A model generated the notes under the pieces. The model saw nothing but the letters and a program-made list of their open reading frames with translations. It was not told where the DNA came from and did not search any database. The position numbers and the translations under genes were made by a program. Positions 44,049 to 53,076 of a DNA stretch of 64,000 nt are shown here, piece by piece. Positions within the stretch are counted from its first letter, which is position 1. Every line of letters begins with the position of its first letter. This stretch comes from Legionella sp. (lineage in GTDB: Bacteria > Pseudomonadota > Gammaproteobacteria > Legionellales > Legionellaceae). The stretch covers positions 3,483-67,482 of the forward strand of contig JAOATK010000007.1 of the NCBI GenBank assembly GCA_030158115.1. The letters are read 5' to 3'.

Positions 44049-44485
44049 TGTCAGAGAAACTAGATAAACTCATTCAAGACATCACCGTTAAACATGGTGT
44101 ACTTTTAGGTAAAGACGATCCAATCCTCATGCTTCAGACCATGAATGAACAACTGATTGAGGAAAATCGAAAAGCCCAACATGACTTGCTAATACAGTTC
44201 AGAGAGGAAATAGAAGGTATTTCCTCTCAGTGGAAAGATGATGCCAAGGAAAAAGCTGAAAAGGTTCTCAATGCAGCATTAGCTAGTAGTAAGGAAGCTA
44301 TAGGCAGATTACTGCAAGAATCCACTAGAGACGCGGTTCAAGCTATGCAGAAATTGATCTCAGATTCATTAATTGAGGCTCATTCCTTAACACAAAAGAC
44401 GCAAAAATTTAGTAAATTTGCATTGGTATCATCAGCCACATTGTTTGCTGCCTCTTGTATGATTCTCTTATTGTTTTGTAAATAA
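44048..44485 (+). CDS. traM: TraM-like membrane-anchored coiled-coil protein
   Basis: A 145-residue protein. A long amphipathic coiled-coil region (LLIQFREEIEGISSQWKDDAKEKAEK) comes before a single C-terminal membrane helix (ALVSSATLFAASCMILLLFC). The position directly after traKL equals TraM of IncP plasmids. It is followed by a terminator. Confidence 0.8.
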   Translation: MSEKLDKLIQDITVKHGVLLGKDDPILMLQTMNEQLIEENRKAQHDLLIQFREEIEGISSQWKDDAKEKAEKVLNAALASSKEAIGRLLQESTRDAVQAMQKLISDSLIEAHSLTQKTQKFSKFALVSSATLFAASCMILLLFCK

Positions 44486-44535
44486 GTAGCTTACTACTTA
44501 TTCAGATCACAAAAAGAGTCATGGATATGTCTATT

Positions 44536-44561
44536 GCCCCAGATTGGGGCTTCTTATTTTT
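44536..44561 (+). terminator. traKLM terminator
   Basis: GCCCC, loop AGATT, GGGGC, followed by TTCTTATTTTT, 50 bases after the traM stop. Confidence 0.75.
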
Positions 44562-44602
44562 ATCAACTAAACTTAATAACATAAATACTTGTAGAGACAG
44601 GG

Positions 44603-46543
44603 ATGGCAAAGCTACTAACTAAATCAAAGTTTAAGATGGCTTTAGAATGCCCAACCAAGCTTTGGTATTATGATCGACCTGATGAATATACAAATAAACT
44701 AGATGACGACTCTTTTCTAAAAGCATTGGCTGAAGGCGGTGCTCAAGTAGAAGCCTTGGCAAGATATTATTTTCCTGATGGTATATCAATTGAGGCCTCA
44801 AGTACAAAGGAGGCGCTAGACAAAACTCAAGAGATAATTCAAAGGGATTCAGTAACTGTGTTTGAGGCTTCATTTCAATATCAAAACTATTTCCTACGTG
44901 CTGATATCCTGCAAAAAAGACCAGGCCATATCAAAATAATCGAGGTTAAAGCAAAATCAATTAGCAAAAAAGATGCATCTAAGTTGGCAACTAAAAAATG
45001 GCGGCCATATATTGCTGATATCGCTTTTCAAAAATGGGTGCTAGAGCAACTTTACCCTTCCTTCAGCATAAGCGGTTATTTAATGCTTGTTGATAAAGAT
45101 GCTATTTGTCCAACTGATGGCTTAAATCAAAAATTTCTGGTTCAAAAAGATAGCAACGGTAAAGCTATTGTCACAATAACATCACAAATAACTGAAGAAG
45201 ATTTATCGATAAAAATCCTAAAAGAAGTAAATGTTGACAATCATATAGATTTATTTTGGCAAGAAAAAAATGACGAAGAACAAACAGTAAAAGACCAGTT
45301 TCACTATTTTAGCAAAATATATTTCAGTGGACAGAGGTTCCCGCCTAAAGTAAAAAACGAATGCGGTGATTGTCAGTTTAATACAAATGAATCAGACAAG
45401 CTCCTATCTGGTTTTAAAGAATGTTGGAGTGAAGCATTAGGGTACAAAAAAGTGGATTTTAATGATCCGACCATTCTCGATTTATGGGATTGTCGAGACA
45501 AACCGAAATATTTTCAGCAAGGGCTGATCAAGTTAAAAGACATTGACGAAACAGAGTTCAAAATAAACGAATCAGATAAATCTGGTATTTCCAGAACAGA
45601 AAGACAATGGCTGCAAATAGAAAAAGTTAAAACTCAAGATAATAGTGTCTGGATTGATAAAGAAAACCTAAAAGCTGAAATGGACTCATGGCGATATCCC
45701 TTCCACTTTATAGACTTTGAAACAGCTATGCTACCAATTCCTTTTAATAAGGGTTCTCATCCTTATCAAGGTATCGCCTTTCAATTCTCACATCATACAC
45801 TCAATGAAAACGGTCAAGTTGCTCATGTTGGTCAGTATCTTAATTCTGAGCCTGGCGTTGATCCAAGCATTGAATTTGTGCGCCACCTAAAAAAAGAATT
45901 AGAAAATGATGAGGGTACAATATTTAGATATAGTAACCATGAAAATACCTATCTCAACTTTATTCGTGAACAGCTAGAGCAAATGATTGAGCCACCTACT
46001 GACAAAGAGGATTTATGCTCTTTTATTTTTTCCATCACAAAGTCACCTTCTAAAAGTAAAGTAAAATGGGAGGGAGCACGTTGTATGGTTGATATCTTGG
46101 AATTAGTCAAACGTTTTCATTATGATCCCCTTACTCATGGTTCTAACTCAATTAAACAAGTATTTCCTGCCATTATAAATCGATCAGCTTTTCTTCAAGA
46201 AAAATATAGACAACCAATTTATGGATCCGTAAATGGAATTCAAAGCCATAACTTTATCAATCAATGCTGGATAGTTGAAGAAAATAATCGAATAAACGAT
46301 CCATATCATTTATTACCACCAATCAATAAAGATATCGCTGATGAAGATGCTCCTCTTCTATTTGATAGTGAAGACTTAAAAGAAGGTGGCGCCGCAACAA
46401 TAGCTTATGCAAAGTTACAGTTCACCAATATGATTAATTCCGAACGAGAAGAACTTAGAAACGCTTTATTGAGATACTGTGAATTAGATACTTTAGCCAT
46501 GGTTATGATCATTGAGGCATGGCAACATATGCTTCAAACTTAA
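44603..46543 (+). CDS. DUF2779-type protein: PD-(D/E)XK nuclease fused to a DEDD-like exonuclease
   Basis: A 646-residue protein. The N-terminal part has a Cas4-like PD-(D/E)XK core: RADILQKRPGHIKIIEVKAKS (D, E, K), with cysteines in LECPTKLWYY and CGDCQF that could hold an Fe-S cluster. The second half resembles DnaQ/RNase T-type exonucleases: FHFIDFETAMLPIPF (DFE), a middle part with DILELVKRFHYDPL and GSNSIKQVFPAI, and a final RYCELDTLAMVMI with Asp. The family is widespread but its function is not known. DNA or RNA degradation linked to defence is plausible. It is a single gene behind traKLM with its own promoter region. Confidence 0.75.
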   Translation: MAKLLTKSKFKMALECPTKLWYYDRPDEYTNKLDDDSFLKALAEGGAQVEALARYYFPDGISIEASSTKEALDKTQEIIQRDSVTVFEASFQYQNYFLRADILQKRPGHIKIIEVKAKSISKKDASKLATKKWRPYIADIAFQKWVLEQLYPSFSISGYLMLVDKDAICPTDGLNQKFLVQKDSNGKAIVTITSQITEEDLSIKILKEVNVDNHIDLFWQEKNDEEQTVKDQFHYFSKIYFSGQRFPPKVKNECGDCQFNTNESDKLLSGFKECWSEALGYKKVDFNDPTILDLWDCRDKPKYFQQGLIKLKDIDETEFKINESDKSGISRTERQWLQIEKVKTQDNSVWIDKENLKAEMDSWRYPFHFIDFETAMLPIPFNKGSHPYQGIAFQFSHHTLNENGQVAHVGQYLNSEPGVDPSIEFVRHLKKELENDEGTIFRYSNHENTYLNFIREQLEQMIEPPTDKEDLCSFIFSITKSPSKSKVKWEGARCMVDILELVKRFHYDPLTHGSNSIKQVFPAIINRSAFLQEKYRQPIYGSVNGIQSHNFINQCWIVEENNRINDPYHLLPPINKDIADEDAPLLFDSEDLKEGGAATIAYAKLQFTNMINSEREELRNALLRYCELDTLAMVMIIEAWQHMLQT

Positions 46544-46623
46544 ATACTTGTTATTAAGCCACATATTTGGGATTCGTATTTTTTATCAACAGTTTAATTC
46601 TACAGCTCATGTCTCCTTTAAGC

Positions 46624-48951
46624 TCATTGGATGACAGATATTGTTTTTTCCATAAATAATTTCTCCAGTTTCGGAAAAAAAGGCCGCACTTTGCTGATAA
46701 AATCATAAGCCATGAAGAGTGCGCCCAAAGCAAAAACCACATCGCCTGGCAACCGTAACCATTGCCATAACAAAGTAGTATTATAAAATTCAAGACTTCT
46801 GGCATGAGCAAAACCATGCTCATAAACGTCCATTAATTGAGACCATCCAATAGGGAAAAAATTAAGTACAATCCATAACAAAAGGCCAAGGTTATAAAGC
46901 CAAAATGCCCAAGTGCCTAAACGATCGCTCCACGGTAGGCGATCTCCTGCGGCATAACGCAAACAAAAATAAATAAGCCCAAGACCAAGTAAACCAAACG
47001 CGCCAAATAAAGCAGTATGGGCGTGATTGAGCGTTAAGAAAGTACCGTGTTCATAATAGTTCACTAATGGCGCATTAAGCGTTCCTCCGCCAAATACTCC
47101 CGCACCAACAAAATTCCAGAATGATGCGCCTAAAACATAGAGATAAGCCAAATTATAGGTAAAATCACATTGACGTTTAATCAACTGTCGATGTTCAATC
47201 GCATCAATAATAAGAAGTACTAAAGGCAAAACCTCAAGAAAAGAAAACATCGAGCCAAGTGGCACCCAGATATCAGGCGTACCTGTCCAGTACCAATGAT
47301 GTCCTGTGCCAATCACCCCGCCTAAAAAAATAAGAATGGTTTCAAAAAACATGGTTCGCTCTGCAAGAACACGAGATACTAAACCGGTTCCCATTAAAAG
47401 ATAAGCGGTTGAGCACGCTGCAAAAAACTCAAACGATTGCTCGACCCAAAGATGAACGACCCACCAGCGCCAAAAATCAGTAATGGTGAAAGATTTTTCA
47501 ATACCGGTTAGGGGTATCATGCCAAAGCAATACAATACTGCCACATTCGCGGTACTTGCCCAAAAAAGATGTTCCAATTGAATTCGACCAGTCCAAAACT
47601 GCACCGTTGCTTCTTTAACAGTTTTCCACTCAGGCCACATGCCTCGAAAAACAATAAAACTCCAAAGAAACAGTCCAAGACAAAACCCAATTTGCCATAA
47701 GCGGCCAAGTTGCAAATAAGAAAGCCCTTGATTACCAATCCAAAACCAATATTGGTTGACATACCCCATAATCCCTAAATAATCACCAATTAGGGCGCCG
47801 CCAACAACAAACAGAGTGACCCAAAATAAAACACTGACTAAAAAGCCTTGGCCTTTCGCCTCCTTTTTACTAATTATGGGCGCCATAAACACTGCTGCGC
47901 TAATCCAAGACAGTGCAATCCAGACAATTGGTGTTTGTATGTGAACATCACGCAGGAAGTTAAAAGGTAAATAGTCATTAATCGCGATACCATAAAAACC
48001 TTCACGATCAACATAGTAATGAGCCATAAGAGCGCCTACACCAATTTGAATAAGCAAAATGACTGCAACGACTAGGAAATACTGACCCACTTTGCGCTGG
48101 CTTGATGTAAGCGGTTCAAAACTCATGAATAGAGGTGTCCTGGGAGAGTCGTCAGGCACGCTCAGATAATGATGATAAATGTATAAAATAGCACCAAAGC
48201 CTAAGAACACAAAACAGAATGAGACCCAAGTCCAATAAAAGGTAGCTGGTGTTGGGCTATTTCCCATGCTGGGCTCATAAGGCCAGTTGTTGGTATAGGA
48301 ACTGTTTTGTCCTGGTCGATGAGCAATGGTAGTCAATGAGGAGTAAATAAGAAATTCGGCCGTTTGCACCGCACTTTGCTCATCTAAGCTATAGGCTTTT
48401 GTCCAACCTTTTTTTGCATCATGATTCAATAATGTAGATGCAATTTCTTGTTTTAATTGTACTATTGAATCGGAAACTGATGTTGATAAAACACAGATGG
48501 GTGCACTTAAATCAGTGCTCTGTAATTCACGCTGCATGGTTTTTCGGGCTAAGTATTGCTCTTCTTCCGCCAAATCAGCAAACGATTTACCATATCGCAC
48601 TTGTGCTATTTTTTCTTCAACAAGCCGCCCTAACCGCAGCAAATATTTTGCAGTGTAATCCTCGCCAAAATAAGAACCCATACCATACAGACTTCCATAA
48701 TCCATCAAATCAGCACGTTGAAATCCTGCTTTGCCCGCTACAATATCTTCTTCAGTCATGACTACTCGACCAGATTGAGTTTGAAATTGCTGCGGTAAAG
48801 GTGGAGCAAGCTGATAGGTTTTATAAGTACCCCATACCAGCACCACAAAACAAATCAGCGCTGTGAACAATAAAATCCATTTTAAAACCAGCGCAACAGT
48901 GTCCCTTGTTGCCTGGGCATATTCCGTTATTGCTTTTGTATTTTGAGGCAT
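46624..48951 (-). CDS. norB: Quinol-dependent nitric oxide reductase (qNOR)
   Basis: A 775-residue inner membrane heme-copper oxidase relative that reduces NO to N2O with quinol. The N-terminal extension with its own membrane helix and the periplasmic domain distinguish qNOR from the two-subunit enzyme. Catalytic core: WVVHLWVEQSFEFFAACS and GGVIGTGHHWYWTGTPDIW (heme b3 and FeB ligands), and the late YYEHGTFLTLNHAHTALFGAFG. About 14 membrane segments. Last gene of the haemoglobin-reductase-NOR run. The element thus helps survival of host-cell NO. Confidence 0.93.
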   Translation of the reverse strand: MPQNTKAITEYAQATRDTVALVLKWILLFTALICFVVLVWGTYKTYQLAPPLPQQFQTQSGRVVMTEEDIVAGKAGFQRADLMDYGSLYGMGSYFGEDYTAKYLLRLGRLVEEKIAQVRYGKSFADLAEEEQYLARKTMQRELQSTDLSAPICVLSTSVSDSIVQLKQEIASTLLNHDAKKGWTKAYSLDEQSAVQTAEFLIYSSLTTIAHRPGQNSSYTNNWPYEPSMGNSPTPATFYWTWVSFCFVFLGFGAILYIYHHYLSVPDDSPRTPLFMSFEPLTSSQRKVGQYFLVVAVILLIQIGVGALMAHYYVDREGFYGIAINDYLPFNFLRDVHIQTPIVWIALSWISAAVFMAPIISKKEAKGQGFLVSVLFWVTLFVVGGALIGDYLGIMGYVNQYWFWIGNQGLSYLQLGRLWQIGFCLGLFLWSFIVFRGMWPEWKTVKEATVQFWTGRIQLEHLFWASTANVAVLYCFGMIPLTGIEKSFTITDFWRWWVVHLWVEQSFEFFAACSTAYLLMGTGLVSRVLAERTMFFETILIFLGGVIGTGHHWYWTGTPDIWVPLGSMFSFLEVLPLVLLIIDAIEHRQLIKRQCDFTYNLAYLYVLGASFWNFVGAGVFGGGTLNAPLVNYYEHGTFLTLNHAHTALFGAFGLLGLGLIYFCLRYAAGDRLPWSDRLGTWAFWLYNLGLLLWIVLNFFPIGWSQLMDVYEHGFAHARSLEFYNTTLLWQWLRLPGDVVFALGALFMAYDFISKVRPFFPKLEKLFMEKTISVIQ

Positions 48952-48996
48952 TGTTTCACTCCATGAATCATCGTGTCACTTATCGAAGAATAATGC

Positions 48997-49953
48997 TCAT
49001 AAAAATACATCACTTAAGATGGCCTGAGAAGGCACACCAGCAAGAAAGATCTGTTTTTTCAACTTATCGGTAGTTTCTTTAGGACCGCAGACATAAACTC
49101 GTGTTTCTTTCGGGTGATTTAAATGCATTAATGTTCGTTTTTCTATAGAAGCTTCAGGAAATAGCCCCTGACTTTGAAACACACAAGGGTCATAAACAAA
49201 AGATGGGAACAACATGGATAACATTTCCAGCTCTTCTTTATAGTAAATATCTTCATCAGAAAGACCTCCATGAACTAAAGTAATAGTGCCTTGATGATTT
49301 TGACTTAGCGCGCTTTTAATAATGGCAATAAGTGGAGCAAGTCCTGTGCCTGTTCCGGCCAGTAACATATTAAAAGCCAATTGCTCTGGGTTATAGTAAA
49401 AACAACGGCCAAAGGGACCTCTTAGTTTCACTTCAATATTTTTTGTTGCTTTGCTCACTAACCATTGCCCCATGTTCCCGTCTGGATAAATTTTAATGTG
49501 TAGTTCAATAAATCCTTCTTGTATAGGTATGTTGGCGATTGAATAACTACGTATCGTGCCTTCAGGATTAATTAGGCTAAGGTATTGACCAGGAACCCAA
49601 TGTTCTAAATTATCCATTCTAAGTTTCACTTGCATTACATTGTAATTAAGTGATTTTATATCGATTAGTTTCGCGCTTACTTCGCATTCAGCACTTTCAG
49701 GAGTTGAGACTTCAAGCGCTGCCTCGGGCTTTGCAAGACAGGATAGAAAATAACCTTGCGCTTTAAGCGTTTCAGGCAATCCTTCTTGCCAGACAGGGTT
49801 AACAACCCCGTCTTTGATTTTAATTAAGCAAGATTGGCAGACGCCCACCTGACACGAGTTAGGATAATCAACCTCATGACGGAGCAGGCACTGCAATACG
49901 CTTTCTTGTGGATCTAAAGTATACAATTGATTTTTAAATGATACGGTACTCAT
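48997..49953 (-). CDS. Ferredoxin-NAD(P)H reductase, 2Fe-2S plus FAD/NAD domains
   Basis: A 318-residue electron-transfer protein. The N-terminal plant-type 2Fe-2S domain has SCQVGVCQSCLIKI with a fourth Cys in YFLSCLA. The FAD domain contains RSYSIANIPI, and the NAD domain has MLLAGTGTGLAPLIAI and VYVCGPKE. This is the layout of oxygenase reductases and of BenC-like proteins. Next to a truncated haemoglobin it most likely reduces the globin heme for NO dioxygenation. It overlaps the globin gene by 4 bases. NAD(P)H preference unknown. Confidence 0.88.
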   Translation of the reverse strand: MSTVSFKNQLYTLDPQESVLQCLLRHEVDYPNSCQVGVCQSCLIKIKDGVVNPVWQEGLPETLKAQGYFLSCLAKPEAALEVSTPESAECEVSAKLIDIKSLNYNVMQVKLRMDNLEHWVPGQYLSLINPEGTIRSYSIANIPIQEGFIELHIKIYPDGNMGQWLVSKATKNIEVKLRGPFGRCFYYNPEQLAFNMLLAGTGTGLAPLIAIIKSALSQNHQGTITLVHGGLSDEDIYYKEELEMLSMLFPSFVYDPCVFQSQGLFPEASIEKRTLMHLNHPKETRVYVCGPKETTDKLKKQIFLAGVPSQAILSDVFL

Positions 49954-50321
49954 GTACGCCCCAATACGTCATTTCGAACGCTATTGGCAATTGCGGCAAC
50001 TTGATTAATATCCCCTGCTGTTGCTCCCAATTCCGCAAGTGTTGCGCCGAGATGCTCAATAACAATGTCCACATGCGTATCATTTAACCCACGTTTCAGT
50101 AAATGGGCATGTCCTTCGCGCATATTTTTTCCGTTGTACTTATTAGGCCCACCAAATACCATGGTTAAAAATCCTTTTTGCTTTAGGATCTGTTGCTCCA
50201 TATCAACATCATCAAAAAAATGACTTACTCGTTCATCCGTTAACATTTTACGATAAAAAATATCAACCGCAGCATTTACCGCATTTTGACCGCCCAGCCG
50301 CTCAAATAATGACTCTGACAT
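49950..50321 (-). CDS. Group 1 truncated haemoglobin
   Basis: A 123-residue 2-on-2 globin. MSESLFERLGGQNAVNAAVDIFYRKML is the start of group I truncated haemoglobins. The proximal His is in REGHAHLLKRGL, and a B10-like Tyr appears in IFYRKM. Start at 50321, with AGGGGG upstream. These proteins bind O2 and NO, and several oxidise NO to nitrate with a reductase. It is the first gene of the operon, downstream of the NsrR-like site at 50335-50357. Confidence 0.9.
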   Translation of the reverse strand: MSESLFERLGGQNAVNAAVDIFYRKMLTDERVSHFFDDVDMEQQILKQKGFLTMVFGGPNKYNGKNMREGHAHLLKRGLNDTHVDIVIEHLGATLAELGATAGDINQVAAIANSVRNDVLGRT

Positions 50322-50334
50322 AATGACCCCCTTA

Positions 50335-50357
50335 AAGATGTATTTGCAATATATCTT
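50335..50357. promoter_or_regulatory. NsrR-type operator between the haemoglobin and nsrR genes
   Basis: The arms AAGATGTATT and AATATATCTT form a 23-bp near-palindrome matching the known gammaproteobacterial NsrR site (AAGATGyATTT...AAATrCATCTT). It sits in the divergent gap, 14 bases from the globin start and 45 from nsrR. Confidence 0.75.
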
Positions 50358-50401
50358 ATAAAAAGAAATAATCACAGTCAACAACCAATTAGGAATTAAT
50401 A

Positions 50402-50845
50402 ATGCAACTTACACAATTTACCGATTATTCATTACGCGCCTTGATTTACATCACGCTTAGAAAGGAATCCTGTACCATTAAAGACATAACTGAAGCCTAT
50501 GGCATATCAAACAATCATATGGTTAAAATCATTCATAATTTAGCCAAACTTGGATTGATTAAAACGATTCGAGGTAAAAATGGCGGCATCGTCATGGCAT
50601 CGCAACCTGAAACCATTAATTTAGGTCGAATAATAACTCAATTGGAGCCTCATTTTGATTTAGTACCTTGCTTTAATAAGGAAAAGGCCAATTGTTGTAT
50701 TGCTCCTGTATGTAAGTTAAAAGGGGTGTTGCATGAGGCTCAAGCTGCTTTTATGGAGGTTTTGGATCGTTATACTTTAGCTGATGTTTTGCATAACAAA
50801 AGTGATCTGTCTGTTCTATTGAACATCAACCCATTAGAGAAGTAA
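50402..50845 (+). CDS. nsrR: NsrR, NO-sensing Rrf2-family repressor
   Basis: A 147-residue Rrf2 protein. MQLTQFTDYSLRALIYITLR is the typical start. The winged helix includes SNNHMVKIIHNLAKLGLI. The Fe-S cluster cysteines lie in LVPCFNKEKANCCIAPVCKL, close to the NsrR spacing (three conserved Cys). It represses NO-detoxification genes until NO destroys the cluster. It is divergent from the globin-reductase-NOR operon, with the palindromic site between. Its 3' end overlaps the DUF488 gene by 12 bases. Confidence 0.9.
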   Translation: MQLTQFTDYSLRALIYITLRKESCTIKDITEAYGISNNHMVKIIHNLAKLGLIKTIRGKNGGIVMASQPETINLGRIITQLEPHFDLVPCFNKEKANCCIAPVCKLKGVLHEAQAAFMEVLDRYTLADVLHNKSDLSVLLNINPLEK

Positions 50846-51232
50846 TTTTTTATCAGGTTTTTGGGGCCAGGAATACAAAACCGCTTGCAGAATGAGTGCA
50901 TGATTATGTTTTAGGTCTTTTGCAGCATAAAACAAAGTAATAGAAGTGCGCTCTGCTTGTTCCAAAATGTGTTTTATTAAATCGTCTTTATGATTTAATT
51001 CTTCAATGTAACATTCAACAAATTCGCTCCAGCGCTCATCACTATTTTCATGAAACCACTGCCTTAAAGTAGCACTCGGAGTGATGTCTTTTAGCCAAAA
51101 ATCAAAAGCAAGTGCTTCTTTTTTAATACCTCGGGGCCAAAGCCTATCGATCAAAATCCAGACCCCCTCTTTAACTTTTGGAGGAGTGTAAACACGACAA
51201 ATGTGGATCTTGTTTCGATAAGTAGTGTTCAT
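50834..51232 (-). CDS. DUF488 family protein
   Basis: A 132-residue protein. ICRVYTPPKVKEGVWILIDRLWPRGIKKE is the conserved DUF488 opening, with FHENSDERWSEFVECYIEEL and ITLFYAAKDLKHNHA following. The family is widespread and uncharacterised, and often near heme, globin and nitrosative-stress genes. AGGAGG lies just upstream; an alternative GTG is one codon earlier. It lies 25 bases downstream of the TehB-like gene, so both follow the same promoter. Confidence 0.85.
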   Translation of the reverse strand: MNTTYRNKIHICRVYTPPKVKEGVWILIDRLWPRGIKKEALAFDFWLKDITPSATLRQWFHENSDERWSEFVECYIEELNHKDDLIKHILEQAERTSITLFYAAKDLKHNHALILQAVLYSWPQKPDKKLLL

Positions 51233-51256
51233 CACCCTCCTTGCTTAGGCCATGCA

Positions 51257-52153
51257 TCATCCGATTTTTTGTGCAAGCAAAATACCAAACAAACCAGAAA
51301 TTTGTCTTCCTAATGAATCTTGTTTATGCAAATGACCTACTGATTCTTTATATTCAAGTATAGACCAGCCATTATCTTGGTATCGATGATAAATTTCCTC
51401 TTTTTGTGGTAGATACGTGAAAAAATCAGGTAATGGATAAAGCTCTGATTGGACAGGAAAGACTAAAAAATGATATCCACTTGTTTTAGTCAGCTCTTGA
51501 AGTTCAGTGAGCAGGTCCGGAATACGCATTGGGTTTAAAAATTGCAATGTTACTGTTGAGAGTACAAAATCAAAACGCTCTCCGTCTAGATTTAAAGGTT
51601 GATTTAAATCATGTAATTGGGCAACCACCTCAGGCAGAGCTTCTTTTTGAGCAATATCCTGAATCGTATCTACTGCCGATTGACTGAAATCAAGTCCTTT
51701 TACACGATGCCCCATTTTTGCTAGATACAGTAAATTTCTACCCGAACCGCAGCCTACATCGAGGATGGATGCGTTTTGCAAATGATACAAATAAGTCTGG
51801 TAGACATACATCAAATCACTATGTACTGGACTTAAACCGTGTTTTTTATTGAAGTAACGCTGGGGTATGCAATAAAACTCAAGGGTTGCTTTAAATGATT
51901 CACTGACGGGAATAATTTTATGCCATGCAGCAGGAGGAATCATTATTTGGGAATGCTCTTCATTAATACTATCACGTGACAGTTCTTTTCCCTGACCGTT
52001 TAAAAATACAAAATCAATAGCTCCTTCATGCAGACAAAGCTTACCCCAGGTTCCTTCTTTAGTGCTGTGTTTTTCCAGGAAAAATTTCAGTTTTCCATGG
52101 CTGTCAATCTCGGTTTTTTTGTAGCACAGTAACTTATTAGGTTCCAATCTCAT
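51257..52153 (-). CDS. tehB: TehB-like SAM-dependent methyltransferase with N-terminal cupin-like domain
   Basis: A 298-residue protein. Residues 1-105 are the cupin-like DUF1971 domain found on long TehB proteins (YKKTEIDSHGK, IMIPPAAWHKIIP). The second part is a Rossmann methyltransferase with SILDVGCGSGRNLLYLAKMG and FDFVLSTVTLQF. TehB confers tellurite resistance by a methylation-dependent route; in this context it may act in a broader redox-stress response. It follows the oxidase gene by 20 bases. Confidence 0.87.
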   Translation of the reverse strand: MRLEPNKLLCYKKTEIDSHGKLKFFLEKHSTKEGTWGKLCLHEGAIDFVFLNGQGKELSRDSINEEHSQIMIPPAAWHKIIPVSESFKATLEFYCIPQRYFNKKHGLSPVHSDLMYVYQTYLYHLQNASILDVGCGSGRNLLYLAKMGHRVKGLDFSQSAVDTIQDIAQKEALPEVVAQLHDLNQPLNLDGERFDFVLSTVTLQFLNPMRIPDLLTELQELTKTSGYHFLVFPVQSELYPLPDFFTYLPQKEEIYHRYQDNGWSILEYKESVGHLHKQDSLGRQISGLFGILLAQKIG

Positions 52154-52173
52154 ATCGTATCCTTATTCTGTTA

Positions 52174-52848
52174 TCAAAGACTCTTTGATTCCTTGTTATT
52201 TGCACTATCGGTAGATTCCAATTCTAATTGGGTCAATAAGGTACCCTCGTTTGCCAGCTTGTCCGCTAATTGATGATTTACATCCCTATGCTCCACCTCA
52301 TCGTCACGCACCACCAAAAGTACATCACGTAATCGTGCATCTTGAGCGAGCCCCCAATACTGTTTAGCAATATCAGGAGCAGGGACATTTTCAATGCGGC
52401 CATCATCTAACTCCTGTAAATAATGGGTGTAGCTAACGACCGCTTCTTCTTCAAGATAACCAACAAAGCGATGCGCAGTTTTTGAAGAAAAAACATACAT
52501 CAACAGGTACAACACCACAAAAATAGCTTGCGCGGTAAAAATAATAAAGCGCTCAAACCAATTAGGCTTGGCAATGTACATAAACGTAATCAAATGCATT
52601 CGTTCATTATCTGCTTCATCCAATAAAATTTTAATCCAACCTTCATCGTTTTTAATCTTTCTTAAGCAGCGTAAATGCAGTAAAGCAGCACCTACCATGC
52701 CAGGCACGGCAGCTACTGTTTCCAATACAATGGCCCTGTTGCCATAGCGCTTCTGAAAAAAAGTATCTGCAAAAAAGCGGAAAAATTTCACTAAGCCAAA
52801 GGCAATTTTATCACTGATGGTTTTGGCGGGTTTATGAGTTACTGGCAT
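52174..52848 (-). CDS. aox: Alternative oxidase (AOX)
   Basis: A 224-residue membrane-associated di-iron quinol oxidase. The iron ligand motifs of the family are all there: VLETVAAVPGMVGAALLHL (first Glu), DEADNERMHL (ExxH), YLEEEAVVSYTHYL (Glu), and VVRDDEVEHRDVNH (ExxH). Two hydrophobic helices lie between. AAGGAA sits 7-8 bases before the ATG at 52848. AOX is resistant to NO and cyanide, unlike cytochrome oxidases. In Vibrio fischeri the gene is controlled by NsrR; an NsrR-like site is at 52892-52914 here. It heads the aox-tehB-DUF488 unit. Confidence 0.92.
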   Translation of the reverse strand: MPVTHKPAKTISDKIAFGLVKFFRFFADTFFQKRYGNRAIVLETVAAVPGMVGAALLHLRCLRKIKNDEGWIKILLDEADNERMHLITFMYIAKPNWFERFIIFTAQAIFVVLYLLMYVFSSKTAHRFVGYLEEEAVVSYTHYLQELDDGRIENVPAPDIAKQYWGLAQDARLRDVLLVVRDDEVEHRDVNHQLADKLANEGTLLTQLELESTDSANNKESKSL

Positions 52849-52891
52849 GATATATTCCTTTGCAGTAAGTAATATAGAATATATTATATTA

Positions 52892-52914
52892 AAGATGTAT
52901 TTTAAATGCAACTT
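52892..52914. promoter_or_regulatory. NsrR-type operator upstream of aox
   Basis: The arms AAGATGTATTT and AAATGCAACTT form a 23-bp near-palindrome of the NsrR type, 44 bp upstream of the aox start. It is a better fit than the copy at 50335-50357. Confidence 0.72.
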
Positions 52915-53076
52915 TAAGATCTTGATTTAAGGTCTATGATTATACGGATAAACCCATAATTGTAGTTTATACGTTTTGCGTATGTGTACACTTAGACCGG
53001 CAGTTATGTTAAGAAAGTACAGATAGTGGACTTGTTCGGAGGGCTTTTTTTCAAAGGTGACTGATAAGCGAGGGTA

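Noticed and set aside
46554..46823. 89-codon minus-strand frame overlapping the end of norB
   Set aside because: Shadow of norB in another frame; no ribosome site.
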